Shown here one piece after another: positions 13,255-14,048 of a stretch of 14,048 nucleotides of DNA. A model generated the notes under the pieces. It was not told the origin of the DNA. It saw only the letters and a list, made by a program, of their open reading frames with translations, and ran no database searches. The DNA comes from Synergistota bacterium (lineage in GTDB: Bacteria > Synergistota > Synergistia > Synergistales > Synergistaceae). The first letter of the stretch is position 1, and every line of letters begins with the position of its first letter. Both the position numbers and the translations under genes were made by a program. The stretch is from positions 1 through 14,048 of the forward strand of contig JAEXGR010000013.1 of the NCBI GenBank assembly GCA_023450745.1, in the 5' to 3' direction.

Positions 13255-13721
13255 CCGTCGCTATTCTGATATCGAATAAAAAACTGCGACTAGACCTTAA
13301 AACTATAAATAATAGCACGCCTTGCTCAGGAAAAATTATTCATTAGTTGGGCTTGCTGCTTTTATGCTTATAACATAGATGGCAAAAAATAATCCAGCCT
13401 GGGGATGAAAAGTCTTTAGGCGTCAATTGCCAAACTAACCGCGAGTTTGCAGGGTTAAACGCGATAGTGCTGAATTTGCCAAAGTAACCGCGAGTTTGTA
13501 TTATTACTATGTGAATATATAAACAGGTAATAGATTCTTTCAGTCTATAAAACAGGACCTTCAGCCTTCAAATATTTGTGTTTGTGGCAAATAGTGCCTA
13601 TTTTTTGCACACGCCTGACCGTCAGGGCGAATTTGAGCAAAATTTGCATTGGTAAACGCGACCCGGTTTCGCTGTTATAGGTATTGTAATTTAGCCCGGC
13701 CTGTACTATCGTTTATCTACG
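13255..13721. other. AT-rich noncoding stretch between rlmD and the IS30 transposase
   Basis: About 470 nt with no supportable gene and visibly lower GC than the rlmD coding region. It holds a weak hairpin just after the rlmD stop (GTCGC...GCGAC with TATTC/GAATA inside, about 13257-13290), a four-copy 18-nt motif (13427-13661), and a small hairpin CCTGA/TCAGG near 13614-13626. The outer end of the IS30 element should lie somewhere here, but its boundary cannot be fixed without the other end. Confidence 0.7.
13427..13661 (+). repeat. Four copies of an 18-nt motif TTGC-N5-TAA-[A/C]-CGCGA
   Basis: Copies at 13427-13444, 13447-13464, 13476-13493 and 13644-13661, all on the plus strand. Nine fixed flanking bases plus TAA are identical in all four: TTGC, TAA and CGCGA match exactly, with A or C before CGCGA. 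Copies one and three are nearly identical over 23 nt (13427-13449 and 13476-13498, one mismatch), both followed by GTTTG. In copy one CAAACT and AGTTTG form a 6-bp inverted repeat. Start-to-start distances are 20, 29 and 168 nt. The role is unknown: IS terminal or subterminal transposase sites, or binding sites for a regulator. Confidence 0.75.
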
Positions 13722-14048
13722 CTATTTATGGCGTAACAGGCTTGGTAAAAGTATGATTTTCTCTGCTTTTATCTTGCGTATGCCAAGCGCCCGGAGAAGG
13801 GCGTCTCCTCCAGGGCCATGCAGAAAGCTGAACATGTCGTAAGGATTGCGGCCGTTCAGCTTCTGCCTTTTATATGAGTTAATATGGCTCATCATCTTCA
13901 TAACACCGTTTTGCGTGATTCCCGCAAAGGATGTCCCTTTAGGGAGTACCCTGCGAATCAGCTCATGATTGTTTTCTATTGCCCCCTTTTGGAATGAGGC
14001 GTTAGGGTCGCAAAAGAATATTTTCGTGCGCTGCTGCCCGTCCCTGGT
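13722..14048 (-). mobile_element. IS30-family transposase, C-terminal part (runs off window end)
   Basis: The last 108 codons of a minus-strand frame ending with TAG at 13722-13724; the N-terminal part lies beyond 14048. The sequence FFCDPNASFQKGAIENNHEL, followed by IRRVLPKGTSF, is the typical C-terminal block of IS30-family DDE transposases. The Glu in GAIENNH is the expected third acidic catalytic residue. A later INSYKRQKLNGRNPYDMF block also matches the family. The visible portion shows no frameshift or stop, so the copy may be intact. The tail from about GPGGDALLRAL to the stop is an extension I do not recognise. The element's downstream end should lie in 13255-13721. Confidence 0.88.

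Noticed and set aside
13427..13661. CRISPR array interpretation of the repeated motif
   Set aside because: Repeats are short and degenerate, spacing is irregular (20, 29, 168 nt), and no cas genes are present.

Overview
The window looks like chromosomal DNA from an anaerobic, amino-acid-fermenting diderm bacterium, most likely Synergistota (Cloacibacillus/Synergistes-like). This is an inference from protein style, the korDABC ferredoxin oxidoreductase and the moderately GC-rich coding sequence; no search was possible.

Layout. Bases 43-306 hold a tRNA cluster (His-GTG, Lys-CTT, Val-CAC) closed by an intrinsic terminator at 317-348. A small unrecognised minus-strand ORF with a good ribosome binding site lies at 243-533, and a separate tRNA-Leu(TAG) with its own promoter follows at 577-701. 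A stand-alone receiver-domain protein (953-1354) has its own promoter, a leader hairpin and a probable terminator. A tightly overlapping housekeeping run follows: secreted GH73 glucosaminidase, acpS, fused nnrE-nnrD, tsaE and tsaB (to 5146). A new promoter drives korDABC, a four-subunit 2-oxoacid:ferredoxin oxidoreductase (5310-8058), closed by a strong hairpin at 8085-8122.

From 8166 to 11760 the genes are on the minus strand: a secreted C39-like cysteine peptidase, lspA, and a large membrane protein joining a lactose/cellobiose-type PTS EIIC domain to an apparently intact EAL c-di-GMP phosphodiesterase domain. The EIIC-EAL gene overlaps lspA and has a clear divergent promoter next to the start of rlmD (11890-13254). 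After rlmD lie about 470 bp of AT-richer noncoding DNA. It carries four same-strand copies of an 18-nt motif, TTGC-N5-TAA-[A/C]-CGCGA. The 3' part of an IS30-family transposase (minus strand) then runs off the window end.

How they fit: tsaE and tsaB serve tRNA t6A modification, acpS activates acyl carrier protein, and nnrE-nnrD repairs damaged NAD(P)H. KorDABC is a central catabolic enzyme yielding acyl-CoA and reduced ferredoxin. The most unusual items are the EIIC-EAL fusion, a possible sugar-responsive c-di-GMP phosphodiesterase, and the four-copy motif array beside the IS30 element.
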